A DNA stretch of 64,000 nt. Origin: Nilaparvata lugens. Lineage: Eukaryota; Arthropoda; Insecta; Hemiptera; Delphacidae. The stretch lies in NCBI RefSeq assembly GCF_014356525.2, contig NC_052514.1, forward strand, positions 375,018 to 439,017. Direction: 5' to 3'. The translations under genes were made by a program, and so were the position numbers. Shown here piece after piece: positions 63,746 to 64,000 of this stretch. Every line of letters starts with the position of its first letter. Position 1 is the first letter of the stretch. Under the pieces are notes generated by a model, which was given only the letters and a program-made list of their open reading frames with translations, was not told where the DNA came from and did no database searches.

Positions 63746-63937
63746 GTGTATCTATACAACCTATATACTTTCAACTTAGGAGTCATCATATTATCTGATG
63801 CTAGATGCGTGGATTTTTGGTCACCAGATTGACAAGAGTGAAAAAATTTAGAACAAGTTTGTCGTTGAATTTCTTAGGGTGATAATGTTATTGAATTATT
63901 CTCCTCGCAACAACATATTTTATTGATTACTCTTAGG

Positions 63938-64000
63938 AGGGCCGTCCACTAGAACCGTTTTCGTCCGAACTAGCATCGGCCAAAAACTACTGAACGCGAC
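63938..64000 (+). mobile_element. Left end of another Harbinger-like element
   Basis: TTAGGAGGGCCGTCCACTAGAACCG with the following CGTCCGAACTAGC repeats the start of the arm at 58704. It is cut by the window edge. Confidence 0.55.

Overview
The window looks like a chromosome segment from a hemipteran insect, most likely a planthopper. I infer this from AT-rich DNA, long introns with GT..AG junctions, insect-type gene content and a very dense load of mobile elements; the species is not proven. Nothing is prokaryotic: there are no operons, ribosome binding sites or CRISPR arrays.

Three host genes can be followed, all on the + strand. (1) About 1576-26881 holds the 3' half of a PHD-finger chromatin gene of the SAYP/e(y)3 (vertebrate PHF10) type: six coding pieces spread over 25 kb of repeat-filled intron, with the 5' end outside the window and one connecting exon not found. 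(2) 41395-53090 is a complete mitochondrial 2-oxodicarboxylate carrier gene (SLC25A21 type), seven coding exons giving 301 residues, in which exon 2 is present twice. (3) 57022-62362 is the start of the calcineurin regulatory subunit B gene: an ATG-only first exon, a 40-nt second exon and the EF-hand 1/2 exon; the rest runs off the right edge. Two further candidate exons of unknown genes are at 37303-37457 (-) and 53604-53726 (+).

Most of the rest is mobile DNA. Recognised: a Penelope-like element with reverse transcriptase and GIY-YIG endonuclease (37474-39440, -), with its terminal sequence repeated around 8.4, 11.1 and 61.3 kb; jockey/CR1-like LINEs (best at 54276-56359 +, and 59450-60295 -) plus many short 3' tails; a LINE C-terminus with a restriction-like endonuclease (19695-20200, -); a mariner-like element (24180-25515) and foldback pieces of related transposases (18824-19040, 27635-28400); non-autonomous Helitrons (7514-7750, 20511-20736); a piggyBac-like MITE with TTAA duplications (21665-22133); PIF/Harbinger-like elements carrying a MADF-domain exon (58704-61168); tRNA-derived SINEs (40089-40490, 47920-48547); and many palindromic MITEs, often nested.

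The strongest unusual signals are catalytic-RNA-like structures: a hammerhead ribozyme with every core base intact at 15001-15069 (-), and a second class of smaller hammerhead-like motifs in Penelope-type termini, where positions 3 and 8 changed together from C-G to U-A in at least three unrelated sequence families. Also notable are the duplicated carrier exon, whose length makes joint inclusion hit a stop codon at once; a 470-codon reading frame open through the intron after the first PHD exon; a minisatellite of about 25 units, each carrying AATAAA, that ends exactly at the last splice acceptor of the PHD gene; and an exact 476-bp tandem duplication carrying a TATA box.
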